This document shows positions 8,798 through 16,585 of a stretch of 64,000 bases of DNA, one piece after another. This stretch comes from Pedobacter quisquiliarum (GTDB lineage Bacteria > Bacteroidota > Bacteroidia > Sphingobacteriales > Sphingobacteriaceae), in NCBI RefSeq assembly GCF_014642175.1, contig NZ_BMIL01000004.1, positions 62,001 to 126,000 on the forward strand. The letters run 5' to 3'. How positions within the stretch are numbered: position 1 is the first letter of the stretch; the number at the start of each line of letters is the position of its first letter. A program made the position numbers and the translations under genes. The notes below the pieces were generated by a model. The model was given only the letters and a program-made list of their open reading frames with translations. It was not told the origin of the DNA and searched no databases.

Positions 8798-9901
8798 ATG
8801 TGGTTAAAAAACATTACCCTCCTGAACTTCAAAAATTATGCGGATGCTGCTGTTGCTTTTTCCAGGACTGTAAATGCATTTGTTGGTAATAACGGTGCGG
8901 GGAAAACCAACCTGCTTGATGCCATACATTACCTCTGTCTTTGTAAAAGCTACTTCAACCCGATAGATACCCAGCAGATTAAAACCGGTCAGGACTTGTT
9001 TATGATTCAGGGTGATTTTGACCTGAAGGATAAGAATGAAAAGATCAGTTGTGGGGTAAAGCGGAACCAGAAGAAGCAGTTTAAGCGGAACAAAAAGGAG
9101 TATGATAAGCTGGCAGACCACATTGGCTTGTTTCCGCTGGTGATGATTTCACCTTACGATTCCAGCATCATCATGGAGGGCAGCGAAGAACGCCGCCGCT
9201 TTATGGACAACGTGATTTCGCAAACCAACGCGCAATACCTCGACGAGCTGATCACCTACAACAAACAACTTCAAAGTCGCAATGCCTTCTTAAAGCAGGT
9301 CGCCGCAACCAGACGTTTTGATCCGGCTTTGCTGGAGATTTATGATGAGCAACTTGCCCATTCCGGCAAGCGGATCTTCGAGAAGCGTAAGGAGTTTATG
9401 CTCGACTTTATTCCATTGTTCAATCAGCATTATGAGTTCCTGACCGACCAGCAGGAACAGGTGCAACTGGAATATGCATCGCAATTGAATGACACGCCTT
9501 TTGAAACCCTGTTGATACAATCTATAGAAAAGGATAAAACATTAGAGCGCACGACCACCGGTATTCATAAAGATGAATTGCTTTTTACCATCAGCGATAT
9601 GCCGTTAAAGAAGTTTGGTTCTCAGGGGCAACAGAAGTCGTTTCTAATTGCCTTGAAGCTGGCGCAGTATAGCTATTTACAGAAGTATAAAGGTTTTAAG
9701 CCATTGCTGCTACTGGATGACATTTTTGATAAACTAGACGATAAGCGTATGCACAAGCTGATGGAGATGGTATCGCACCATGACTTCGGACAAATCTTCA
9801 TCACCGATACTGGGAAGGAAAGGGTGCTTAACATCTTCAACAAGATAAATGTGCCAATAACTTTGTACGACGTCGATAACGGATCCATCAATCATGCGTA
9901 A
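8798..9901 (+). CDS. recF: DNA replication and repair protein RecF
   Basis: 367 residues from ATG 8798. It is an SMC-like ATPase that loads RecA at single-strand gaps. The Walker A motif GNNGAGKTN is at residues 30-38, the signature region FGSQGQQKSFLIALKLAQ is present and Walker B is LLLLDDIFDKLD. The length is normal for RecF. The frame can be extended 21 bp upstream to a TTG, but this lies at the promoter and is rejected. The 3' end overlaps the next gene by 8 bp. recF followed by a DUF721/DciA gene is a frequent bacterial pairing. Confidence 0.97.
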   Translation: MWLKNITLLNFKNYADAAVAFSRTVNAFVGNNGAGKTNLLDAIHYLCLCKSYFNPIDTQQIKTGQDLFMIQGDFDLKDKNEKISCGVKRNQKKQFKRNKKEYDKLADHIGLFPLVMISPYDSSIIMEGSEERRRFMDNVISQTNAQYLDELITYNKQLQSRNAFLKQVAATRRFDPALLEIYDEQLAHSGKRIFEKRKEFMLDFIPLFNQHYEFLTDQQEQVQLEYASQLNDTPFETLLIQSIEKDKTLERTTTGIHKDELLFTISDMPLKKFGSQGQQKSFLIALKLAQYSYLQKYKGFKPLLLLDDIFDKLDDKRMHKLMEMVSHHDFGQIFITDTGKERVLNIFNKINVPITLYDVDNGSINHA

Positions 9902-10184
9902 GCCGAATGACATCACCCTGAAAGAGGGGATCGAGAAAATGCTGAAAGTTTACCGCCTTAAAGGTAAGCTGGATGAGACCTCTGTGGTGGCACTATGGCC
10001 GGAGGTGATGGGGAAGGCTGTCGCGAACCGCACGACACAAATTTATATTGCACATCAAAAACTGTTTGTGCGCATAGAATCTTCGGTGGTGAAGAATGAT
10101 CTTTTGATGATCAGAACCGGCATCATTCAAAAGTTAAATGAACGCGCCGGCTCTGAAGTGATCACAGAGATTGTATTTCTTTAA
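9894..10184 (+). CDS. DUF721 (DciA-like) protein
   Basis: 96 residues, all within the DUF721 domain: an N-terminal helical part (LKEGIEKMLKVYRLKGKLDETSVVALWPEVMG) and a C-terminal KH-like part (IYIAHQKLFVRIESSVVKNDLLMI). DciA proteins help load the replicative helicase in bacteria without DnaC. Short DUF721 proteins downstream of recF are common, and function in helicase loading is inferred from the family. It overlaps recF by 8 bp, so translational coupling is likely, and overlaps the convergent small lipoprotein gene by 4 bp. Confidence 0.88.
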   Translation: MRKPNDITLKEGIEKMLKVYRLKGKLDETSVVALWPEVMGKAVANRTTQIYIAHQKLFVRIESSVVKNDLLMIRTGIIQKLNERAGSEVITEIVFL

Positions 10185-10366
10185 TTTCTGCTGCCGCCAC
10201 CAAATATTTTACTGATTACCCAGATGATCAGGGCAAGAACTACAACAACCATGATTACGCCGGCCCACATACCAGCTTTGAAGATACCTTCAATGGCTGA
10301 GCAGCTAGCTAATGTTGTAGTAAGGAGCGCTACGAGGGCTAGGGGGAAATATTTTTTCGTCATCAT
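10181..10366 (-). CDS. Small lipoprotein with one membrane helix, unknown function
   Basis: 61 residues (60 if the second Met at 10363 is used). The first part is a lipoprotein signal with lipobox ASC (LTTTLASC), followed by SAIEGIFKAGMWAG and a strong hydrophobic helix VIMVVVVLALIIWVISKIFGG with a short GSRN tail. If lipidation occurs, the mature protein is an inner-membrane peptide with acyl chain and helix. Similar tiny proteins are widespread in Sphingobacteriaceae as far as I recall, without known function. The gene lies downstream of the FKBP gene on the same strand. Confidence 0.75.
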   Translation of the reverse strand: MMTKKYFPLALVALLTTTLASCSAIEGIFKAGMWAGVIMVVVVLALIIWVISKIFGGGSRN

Positions 10367-10425
10367 AATGTTTGTTTTTATCTACTAACAACACATGATA
10401 AAAATGGTTTCCCCATTAAAGGGTA

Positions 10426-11148
10426 TTATTTAACCTTCACCAGCTCTACTTCAAAGATCAGCGTGCTGTAAGGCATAATGTCCTGACCAGCGCCACGCTC
10501 GCCATAAGCAAGGTCGTAAGGGATGAAGAAGCGGTAGGTAGCACCTTCATTCATCAGCTGCAAGCCTTCTGTCCAACCAGGAATCACGCCGTTAACGGTG
10601 AGTTCGATCGGGTCGCGACCTTCATTGCTGTCGAACTGCTTTCCGCTCAACAAGCGACCTTTGTAGTTTACCAATACGGTCGCATCTGCACCAGGTTTAG
10701 GGCCAGTGCCCGCTTTAACCACGAAGTACTGCAAGCCACTTGCAGTGGTTTTTACGCCATCCACCTTCTTGTTATTCTCCAGAAAGGCTTTGCCTTCTTC
10801 GATGGCTGCGGCGAACTTCGCCTTACCTTTCGACATGAACAGCGTATTAATGACTTCCTGTGCTTCCATACGATCTAGCATAGGCTCTTTACCTGCAAAA
10901 GCATCCTTCAGACCTTTTAGCAATAGATCATAGTTCAGTGCGGTGATGCCATTCGACTTTAAACCTGTACCCATAGAGCTGCCGAAGCTGTAACTCGCGG
11001 AGTCGAGCGTGTTCTTTAAGGTGACCACAGGCGCCGCTGGTTTAGCCGCAACTTTCGCAACAGGCTTTTTCGGAGCTGGCTTTTTAGTTTGTGCAGTGGC
11101 AGAGAAAGCTGCAAGGCAGCAGGCCAGCGCGATATATGTTTTTTTCAT
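10426..11148 (-). CDS. Periplasmic FKBP-type peptidyl-prolyl isomerase (Mip/FkpA type)
   Basis: 240 residues with a signal peptide (cleavage near FSATAQ). A Lys/Pro/Ala-rich linker (KKPAPKKPVAKVAAKPAAP) is followed by an FKBP N-terminal helical dimerisation domain (about residues 45-135) and the FKBP catalytic domain (about residues 140-240: VLVNYKGRLLSGKQFDSNE, VIPGWTEGLQLMNEGATYRFFIPYDLAYGERG, TLIFEVELVKVK). It catalyses cis-trans isomerisation of proline bonds during folding of exported proteins. It is followed on the same strand by the small lipoprotein gene. Confidence 0.95.
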   Translation of the reverse strand: MKKTYIALACCLAAFSATAQTKKPAPKKPVAKVAAKPAAPVVTLKNTLDSASYSFGSSMGTGLKSNGITALNYDLLLKGLKDAFAGKEPMLDRMEAQEVINTLFMSKGKAKFAAAIEEGKAFLENNKKVDGVKTTASGLQYFVVKAGTGPKPGADATVLVNYKGRLLSGKQFDSNEGRDPIELTVNGVIPGWTEGLQLMNEGATYRFFIPYDLAYGERGAGQDIMPYSTLIFEVELVKVK

Positions 11149-11194
11149 CAGTTTATGGATGTTGGATGCGTACTTGGTGTTAGAAATGGCTGGT

Positions 11195-11254
11195 TAAAAA
11201 ATAAGCACCCTTTTGAGGTGCTATATTTTGTATTTTGACCTGAAAAGGGTGCTT
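11195..11254 (-). terminator. Terminator of ndk
   Basis: On the minus strand, arms 11254-11239 and 11218-11203 (AAGCACCCTTTT paired with AAAAGGGTGCTT, a mismatch, then three more pairs) close a 20-nt loop and are followed by ATTTTTT. The left arm starts inside the ndk stop codon. Confidence 0.8.
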
Positions 11255-11672
11255 AGAAACGCTCGTCAGCTGTAAAAAAGAAGTTACCTTCGATTTCAGC
11301 ATTTTCGTCAGAATCTGAACCATGAACAGCATTTGCATCAATTGATTTTGCATATTTCTGACGGATGGTACCTGCATCAGCTTTTGAAGGATCTGTTGCG
11401 CCGATCAATTTTCTGAATTCTTCAACAGCATTATCTTTCTCAAGGATAGCAGCAACGATTGGTCCTGAAGACATAAAGCCTACTAAATCATTGTAGAAAG
11501 GGCGTTCTTTGTGCACTTCATAGAAAGCACCAGCTTTTTCTGCAGTAAGTTTGGTGTATTTTAAAGCAACGATTTTGAAACCTGCAGTGGTGATGTCGTT
11601 GATAATCGCACCGATATGACCGTTTGCTACTGCATCAGGCTTAATCATTGTAAATGTTCTGTTTGTACTCAT
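11253..11672 (-). CDS. ndk: Nucleoside diphosphate kinase
   Basis: 139 residues from the ATG at 11672 ([15 protein letters not shown]). A TTG 21 bp upstream also lies in frame but falls within the promoter -7 element. It transfers the gamma phosphate among nucleoside triphosphates through a phosphohistidine. The active-site His117 lies in NAVHGSDS, and the nucleotide-binding segment [13 protein letters not shown] is present. Its length is that of a typical Ndk. It is transcribed alone, divergently from nrnA. Confidence 0.97.
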   Translation of the reverse strand: MSTNRTFTMIKPDAVANGHIGAIINDITTAGFKIVALKYTKLTAEKAGAFYEVHKERPFYNDLVGFMSSGPIVAAILEKDNAVEEFRKLIGATDPSKADAGTIRQKYAKSIDANAVHGSDSDENAEIEGNFFFTADERF

Positions 11673-11690
11673 GGATTTTGTATTTTTTTC

Positions 11691-11698
11691 CAAAATTA
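11691..11698 (-). promoter_or_regulatory. -7 element of the ndk promoter
   Basis: Minus-strand TAATTTTG matches TAnnTTTG and ends 18 bp before the ndk ATG. No TTG is found at the -33 spacing. Confidence 0.5.
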
Positions 11699-11761
11699 CG
11701 TTTTAAACATTAAATATTATAGCTTCAAAATAAATCGACATCAATTCACCTATTTAATTAT

Positions 11762-11769
11762 TAGCTTTG
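11762..11769 (+). promoter_or_regulatory. -7 element of the nrnA promoter
   Basis: TAGCTTTG matches TAnnTTTG and ends 12 bp before the nrnA ATG, predicting a leader below 10 nt. No clear -33 TTG is seen. Confidence 0.5.
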
Positions 11770-11781
11770 CAGCTTTAAAAT

Positions 11782-12792
11782 ATGCTATCTCTTTCAGAAT
11801 TAACCGATTTATTGGCTACGCCACAAAAAATTGTCATCACCACCCATCATAAACCTGATGGGGATGCAATGGGTTCTTCACTTGGATTGTACGCCTATCT
11901 GATTCAGAAAGGTCATCACGTAAAAGTGATTACGCCAACAGATTATCCTTACTTTCTACACTGGCTGCCTAACAATTCCGACGTTATTGTTTATACCGAA
12001 AATCAGCAGGATGCGGAAGTTTATGTCGCAGAAGCAGCATTGATCTTTTGCCTCGACTTTAATACGCTGAGCCGTATTAATGAGCTTGGTGAATTGATCC
12101 GCAATGCGGATGGCTACAAAGTGATGATTGATCACCACCTGGAGCCTGAGGATTTTGATGATTTCCGTCACTGGAACATCAATGCCTGTGCTGCAGCACA
12201 ACTAGTGTACGACTTCATCGTGAACGTACTGAACGACGGCGCATCCATGACTAAGGACATCGCGACCTGTCTATATACCGGCATCATGACAGACTCCGGT
12301 TCATTCCGTTTTCCATCGGCAACTTCAACCGTTTACCGCATTGGTGCAGACCTGATTGACCTTGGTGCAGAGCACTGGAGAATTCACCAGCAGGTTTATG
12401 ACAATGCAACAGAAAGCCGCTTGCGGTTTTTAGGACATTGCCTGACCAACAAGCTGGAAGTGATCCGCGAGTTTAACACCGCGATCATTACGGTAAATGC
12501 TGAAGAGTTAAAGCAGTTCGACATCGTTACTGGTGATACGGAAGGCATTGTGAATTACGCATTGTCTGTGAACGGCATCAAGCTGGCGGCGTTCATCATT
12601 GAGCGTGCAGACCGCGTGAAACTGTCGCTACGCTCTACTGGCGAGTTCCCTGCAAATGAGATCTGTAAGAAGTATTTCAACGGCGGTGGGCACCGTAATG
12701 CTGCTGGTGGCGCTTCGGATAAGCCTCTGGAGGAAACCGTTCAAATCTTTAAATCCTTGCTGAAGGACTATGAGCAGCAATTATTAGCGTAA
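11782..12792 (+). CDS. nrnA: DHH/DHHA1 phosphoesterase, NrnA-type oligoribonuclease/pAp phosphatase
   Basis: 336 residues. The N-terminal DHH domain has HHKPDGDAMGSSLG (residues 22-35) and the DHH triad MIDHHLEPEDF. The C-terminal DHHA1 domain ends in GGGHRNAAGG. NrnA-type enzymes degrade short RNA oligonucleotides (and c-di-nucleotide intermediates) and dephosphorylate 3'-phosphoadenosine 5'-phosphate. The length and motif order fit NrnA rather than the longer GdpP or RecJ. It is divergent from ndk and upstream of an FKBP lipoprotein gene with a 138-bp gap. Confidence 0.92.
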   Translation: MLSLSELTDLLATPQKIVITTHHKPDGDAMGSSLGLYAYLIQKGHHVKVITPTDYPYFLHWLPNNSDVIVYTENQQDAEVYVAEAALIFCLDFNTLSRINELGELIRNADGYKVMIDHHLEPEDFDDFRHWNINACAAAQLVYDFIVNVLNDGASMTKDIATCLYTGIMTDSGSFRFPSATSTVYRIGADLIDLGAEHWRIHQQVYDNATESRLRFLGHCLTNKLEVIREFNTAIITVNAEELKQFDIVTGDTEGIVNYALSVNGIKLAAFIIERADRVKLSLRSTGEFPANEICKKYFNGGGHRNAAGGASDKPLEETVQIFKSLLKDYEQQLLA

Positions 12793-12930
12793 CTATTTAC
12801 AAAAGAATATAAAACAGGATAATGGTCCTGTGCAGCTTATTAACCAAATCAAATAACAAATGAAGCATCATAAGTCTACAGTCAACAAGCTTTTGATTGC
12901 TTCATAACTTCTAAAAATCAATTTATATTA

Positions 12931-13878
12931 ATGAAAAAAAGTTTAGTAATTCTTTGTGCAGCCGCTCTTGGATTGGGTGCATGTAACAACTACAAAGATG
13001 CGCCGGGAGGTACTCAGTATCTTGTACACAAGTCTGAAAGTAAAGAAAAAATCAAAGTAGGAGATATCGTGAAGTTGAACTTCATCCGCAAAAGCGAGAA
13101 AGATTCAATCATGAGCAGCACTTACGATACCGAGCAGCCTCAAATCTTCCCTGTAGCGGAAAAAATGTATGCTGGTGATATGAACGATATTCTTACCATG
13201 TTTGGAGAAGGCGATAGCGCAACTTTCAAACTAAACCTGGATACCATGGCAACCAGATCTGGTCAGCCGAAACCTCCGGGCACTAAGGACACCTACATGT
13301 TATTCACCGTGAAGGTTGAAAAAGTACTGGCAAGACCTAAAGGTGAACCAGACAGTGTGTTCTTCAAAAAAGCGCAGGAGTTCTTCGAAAAAGACTACCA
13401 GGCATCTGTTGCAACACGTAAGAAAACTGAAGAAAGTAAAATCAAGAAGTACATTGCCGATAACGACCTTAAAGTTAAAACCACTGCTTCTGGTTTACAG
13501 TATGTAATTACCGCGCCTGGTGATGCACAACGTGCTTTACCAACGGATACCATGATGGTTAACTACACTGGTCAGTTTACACACAAGAAAACTGATGGTA
13601 AGATCAATGTTTTTGATACCAACATCAAAGCTGACGCAGAAGCGAGTGGCAGAAAAGATAACCCGGGTATGGAATATCGTCCAGCTCCTTTCCAATTGGG
13701 TAGAGCAATCCCTGGATTTGATGAAGGCTTGAAAATGCTAGGTAAAGGTGGAAAAGCAACTTTCATCATTCCTTCAAGATTAGGCTATGGCGAAGCAGGT
13801 ATGCAAGGTGGCATTCCTCCATTTACACCATTGGTGTTTAATGTTGAATTGGTAGACATCAAGAAACCAGTACAATAA
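12931..13878 (+). CDS. FKBP-type peptidyl-prolyl isomerase lipoprotein with two FKBP-like regions
   Basis: 315 residues. The lipoprotein signal has lipobox GLGAC (Cys18). Residues about 40-135 form a divergent FKBP-like domain (GDIVKLNFIRKSEKDSIM, MFGEGDSATFKLN). After a charged helix (about 140-175) a C-terminal FKBP domain contains MMVNYTGQFTHKKTDGK, AIPGFDEGLKMLGKGGKATFIIPSRLGYGEAGM and FNVELVDI. It should assist folding of exported or outer-membrane proteins. The first domain lacks most active-site aromatics and is probably structural. GldI-like FKBP lipoproteins of gliding Bacteroidota are a possible relation, but no gliding genes lie nearby. Confidence 0.9.
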   Translation: MKKSLVILCAAALGLGACNNYKDAPGGTQYLVHKSESKEKIKVGDIVKLNFIRKSEKDSIMSSTYDTEQPQIFPVAEKMYAGDMNDILTMFGEGDSATFKLNLDTMATRSGQPKPPGTKDTYMLFTVKVEKVLARPKGEPDSVFFKKAQEFFEKDYQASVATRKKTEESKIKKYIADNDLKVKTTASGLQYVITAPGDAQRALPTDTMMVNYTGQFTHKKTDGKINVFDTNIKADAEASGRKDNPGMEYRPAPFQLGRAIPGFDEGLKMLGKGGKATFIIPSRLGYGEAGMQGGIPPFTPLVFNVELVDIKKPVQ

Positions 13879-13899
13879 TTTACCGTTAAGGTATAGCAT

Positions 13900-13931
13900 A
13901 AAAAAAGGGCGCCAATTGGCGCCCTTTTTTT
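13900..13931. terminator. Bidirectional terminator between convergent FKBP and GH92 genes
   Basis: Seven A, an 18-bp perfect palindrome GGGCGCCAATTGGCGCCC (13907-13924), then seven T. It is symmetric, so it should work for the FKBP gene on the plus strand and the GH92 gene on the minus strand. Confidence 0.92.
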
Positions 13932-13967
13932 ATTAAATAGCTATTCAGAGATGTGTAACTGACAAGA

Positions 13968-16148
13968 CTACTTTGTTATAATTTCTATGTTGCCGCCGTT
14001 AAGGAACACTTCATGTGGCACGAAATAACCTTTGATGGCTTTGCCATTCACTTTAATGGATGTGATTGCGCGGCCTTTACCTGGTTTCTTGATGGTCACC
14101 AGCTTGCCATTGCTGCTGCGCCATTTTACTTCGTCAAAAAGCGGTGCCGTAACAATGTACTCCGGGTCGGTTGCGGAAAAAGGATATAGGCCAAGCGAAC
14201 TAAACACATACCAGGCCGACATTTCTCCGGCATCATCCATACCGCTAAGGGCTAGGCCCTCATCGCCAATCCCGTAAAGCGTATTCAGAATAGTGTCCAG
14301 AATCTTTTGCGACTTTTCTGGCTTTCCAATGAAATGGTACGAGAACGGTGCTTCGTGGTCTGGCTGATTACCGTGGCAATACTGACCAATGAACGTCTCT
14401 ACGTTCCTGGCAATGTGCTTCGGGTTCCATGGCACGGTAAACAGGGAGTCCAGTTTCGATTCAAAACCCTTTTCACCACCGTAAAGTGCAATTAACCCTT
14501 TCATGTCGTGTGGGGCGAAAAAAGACATCTGCCACGCATTTGCTTCCCGGTACATGTATTCGTAGTACGGGTACTGCGGATCAAAAGGAGTGATCCAGTC
14601 GCCATTTGCCAGTCGGCCGCGCATGAACCTGGTACCAGGATCGAACATGTTTTTGTAGTTATTGGACCTGGCCATCAGGATGCGGTAATTTGCGGTGTCC
14701 CCAAGTTTCTTGGCCATCTGCGCCAAAGAATAATCATCATAGGAGTATTCAAGCGTTTTGGAAACGCCGGCACTCGCCTTTGTTTCAACATGCGGATTCT
14801 TGATGTCAGGATCAGAAATGAAGCCTTTCTGTATGTATTCTGCGATATGCGGACGGGCGCCGCCAGATACATTCGCATTTTTCAGCAGTATCTCATAGGT
14901 GCCTTTAACGTCGAAGCCATCAATGCCACGCAGGTATGCGCCAGTAATCGACGAAGCGCCATGGTCGCCATGGAAGAAGGTCGGGATAAAACCTGTTTTG
15001 TCGCCCACGTCTTTCATGGATTTAATAACATCCAGCGTAACCTTGGGACTAATCATGCCCAGTAAAACGTCCTTATTCCGGTAGGTGTCCCATAAAGAGG
15101 GTTCTGTGTAGTAGTTGTAATCTGCTTTCACCACGTTTTTCTTGGCGTCGGTAAATTCGCCATTCACGTCGCTACGCAATGCAGGCCACAGGAAGGAGCG
15201 GTACAGTGAAGAATAAAGCATCTGCTTCTGCTTCTCGGTGCCACCCTTCACCTGGATGTTGGAGAGCAGTCCTTCCCACTTCTTTGTGCCCTCAGCCACA
15301 ATTTGCTTGAAGGTCTTGTTGCCGATTTCCGCTTCCAGGTTCTGCTTTGCATTTGCTGCACTTACAAAGGAGATTCCGATCTTCATTTCTACAGGACCGC
15401 TGCTGCCATTCGCTAAATGTACAATCGCATAGCCGCTCTGCTTACCCTCTTCCTGCTTCTCCAGTCGTTCAATGCCCGTATTCAGCTCTGCATAGAAAAA
15501 GATCTTCTCTCCGGTTTGCTGAAAACCTTGAACGGCATGCTGACCAACCTGTTCTATGCTCCAGTTGGAAATCCTGTTGTTCGCTCTCGCGAGATCAAAA
15601 AGAATCTGACGACCTGTATTGTCCTTAAATTCATATTTATGGTAGCCGCTGCGCAGGGTAGAAGTAAGGCTAACATTAACATTGTAGTCGTCCAGGTAAA
15701 CCTGATAAAAACCAGGGGCAGCGCTTTCCTTTGTATGCGAGAAGCTGGAGCCAAACTTAAAGCCTTTGCCGAGTGTCGCCAGGTTTTTTCCTGGGGCGGA
15801 AAGCGGAAGTACCGGAATGTTACACAGGTTCCAGTGCCCTTTATTGGTGTGGGTGAAGCTGTAGATCACCTTGTCTTCATACTCGTAACCGGCGCCGGAG
15901 CCGTATTCCGTCATGGGGCTGAGTTGCACCATTGCATTTGGCAGGGAGCTTCCGGGGAAGGTTAGTCCGGCCCAGGAGCGCCAGCCATCGGGCAGTTCAT
16001 AGCCCAGGATCTTAGGATCCGTTAAGGGCGCGGTGCCGATGAAGGTGTTCACATATTTGGTATATGCAGTGCTTTGGCCTTTGCCAGGGGTGGATGCTGT
16101 TAGCAGTACCGTAGCAGCAAATAAGCTTTGTTTGAGAAAGTTCTTCAT
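13968..16148 (-). CDS. GH92 family exo-alpha-mannosidase-like protein (GNQPDHE type)
   Basis: 726 residues with a type I signal peptide. The N-terminal beta-sandwich (about 30-270) and the (alpha/alpha)6 catalytic domain of GH92 are recognisable (SLWDTYRNKDVLLGMISPKV, GFIPTFFHGDHGAS, DEGLALSGMDDAGEMSAWYVFSSLGLYPF). GH92 enzymes are calcium-dependent inverting alpha-mannosidases; the conserved Asp pair is D638/D639. The loop that carries the general-acid Glu in canonical members reads GNQPDHE here (Gln595, with Glu599 four residues on), so substrate or mechanism may differ. It is transcribed divergently from the SusC gene at 16586 and belongs to the mannan PUL. Confidence 0.93.
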   Translation of the reverse strand: MKNFLKQSLFAATVLLTASTPGKGQSTAYTKYVNTFIGTAPLTDPKILGYELPDGWRSWAGLTFPGSSLPNAMVQLSPMTEYGSGAGYEYEDKVIYSFTHTNKGHWNLCNIPVLPLSAPGKNLATLGKGFKFGSSFSHTKESAAPGFYQVYLDDYNVNVSLTSTLRSGYHKYEFKDNTGRQILFDLARANNRISNWSIEQVGQHAVQGFQQTGEKIFFYAELNTGIERLEKQEEGKQSGYAIVHLANGSSGPVEMKIGISFVSAANAKQNLEAEIGNKTFKQIVAEGTKKWEGLLSNIQVKGGTEKQKQMLYSSLYRSFLWPALRSDVNGEFTDAKKNVVKADYNYYTEPSLWDTYRNKDVLLGMISPKVTLDVIKSMKDVGDKTGFIPTFFHGDHGASSITGAYLRGIDGFDVKGTYEILLKNANVSGGARPHIAEYIQKGFISDPDIKNPHVETKASAGVSKTLEYSYDDYSLAQMAKKLGDTANYRILMARSNNYKNMFDPGTRFMRGRLANGDWITPFDPQYPYYEYMYREANAWQMSFFAPHDMKGLIALYGGEKGFESKLDSLFTVPWNPKHIARNVETFIGQYCHGNQPDHEAPFSYHFIGKPEKSQKILDTILNTLYGIGDEGLALSGMDDAGEMSAWYVFSSLGLYPFSATDPEYIVTAPLFDEVKWRSSNGKLVTIKKPGKGRAITSIKVNGKAIKGYFVPHEVFLNGGNIEIITK

Positions 16149-16196
16149 GTTAGGTAATATTTAAGGAATGGGGTGCTTTGCGGGTATGTAAAAAGT

Positions 16197-16207
16197 ACAC
16201 TTAGTGT
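16197..16207. promoter_or_regulatory. Palindromic site ACACTTAGTGT upstream of GH92
   Basis: ACACT-T-AGTGT is a perfect inverted repeat centred 54 bp upstream of the GH92 ATG. On the minus strand the extended form GTATACACTAAGTGTAC closely resembles the sequence around 37245 upstream of the starch susC. It is probably a regulator-binding site; the regulator is not identified. Confidence 0.4.
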
Positions 16208-16482
16208 ATACATAACCGGGTGGTCGTGAGACAAAAAAAATAGTTTTACTGACAACCTTCAATCTACGCGCGGACGAGATGTGAAAAGGAAGCTTTGCTC
16301 AAATATGGTATTTTCCTGGAAATAATCAGCAGTTATAGAAGCATTTGTACTGAAAACACAGTCCGTTGATATGAAGAGCATGTTGGTACAGGATGGACAA
16401 TTGCATTGTCATTGAATTGTTACGAACTAAAAGCTTTGTGTCTCTTGTGGATCACATTTAAAATTCGCTACTTTATCCTTAG

Positions 16483-16494
16483 TAAAACGTTTTA
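16483..16494. promoter_or_regulatory. LacI-family operator upstream of mannan susC
   Basis: TAAAACGTTTTA is a perfect 12-bp palindrome with the central CG typical of LacI-family operators. The same core sits in GGTAAAACGTTTTACC at 22684, just downstream of the LacI gene at 21589. It lies just upstream of a TAACTTTA near-consensus -7 element (16509-16516), where it would cover the -33 region, a position suited to repression. The susC start is 91 bp downstream. Confidence 0.65.
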
Positions 16495-16585
16495 TCTCTA
16501 CTGTATGATAACTTTAACGCGGAGTATGGTTTTAAGTACAGGAGTAACAACGTTTATAAAAAGGTCAACCAAATAAATTAACGGT

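Larger units (their letters stand above)
16149..16585. other. 437-bp divergent intergenic region of the mannan PUL
   Basis: It holds the 5' regions of the GH92 gene (minus) and susC (plus). Near the GH92 end is the palindrome ACACTTAGTGT. Near the susC end is the LacI-type operator core TAAAACGTTTTA, with a TAACTTTA element (16509-16516) 15 bp downstream that is one mismatch from the -7 consensus. The central part (about 16230-16470) is AT-rich with no convincing gene or repeat. Confidence 0.6.

Noticed and set aside
12814..12831. Inverted repeat ACAGGA/TCCTGT after nrnA as terminator
   Set aside because: The stem is only 6 bp and there is no T-tract.
14508..15965. Plus-strand frames of 185 and 182 codons opposite the GH92 gene
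   Set aside because: Antisense shadows; the minus-strand GH92 motifs run through the whole stretch.
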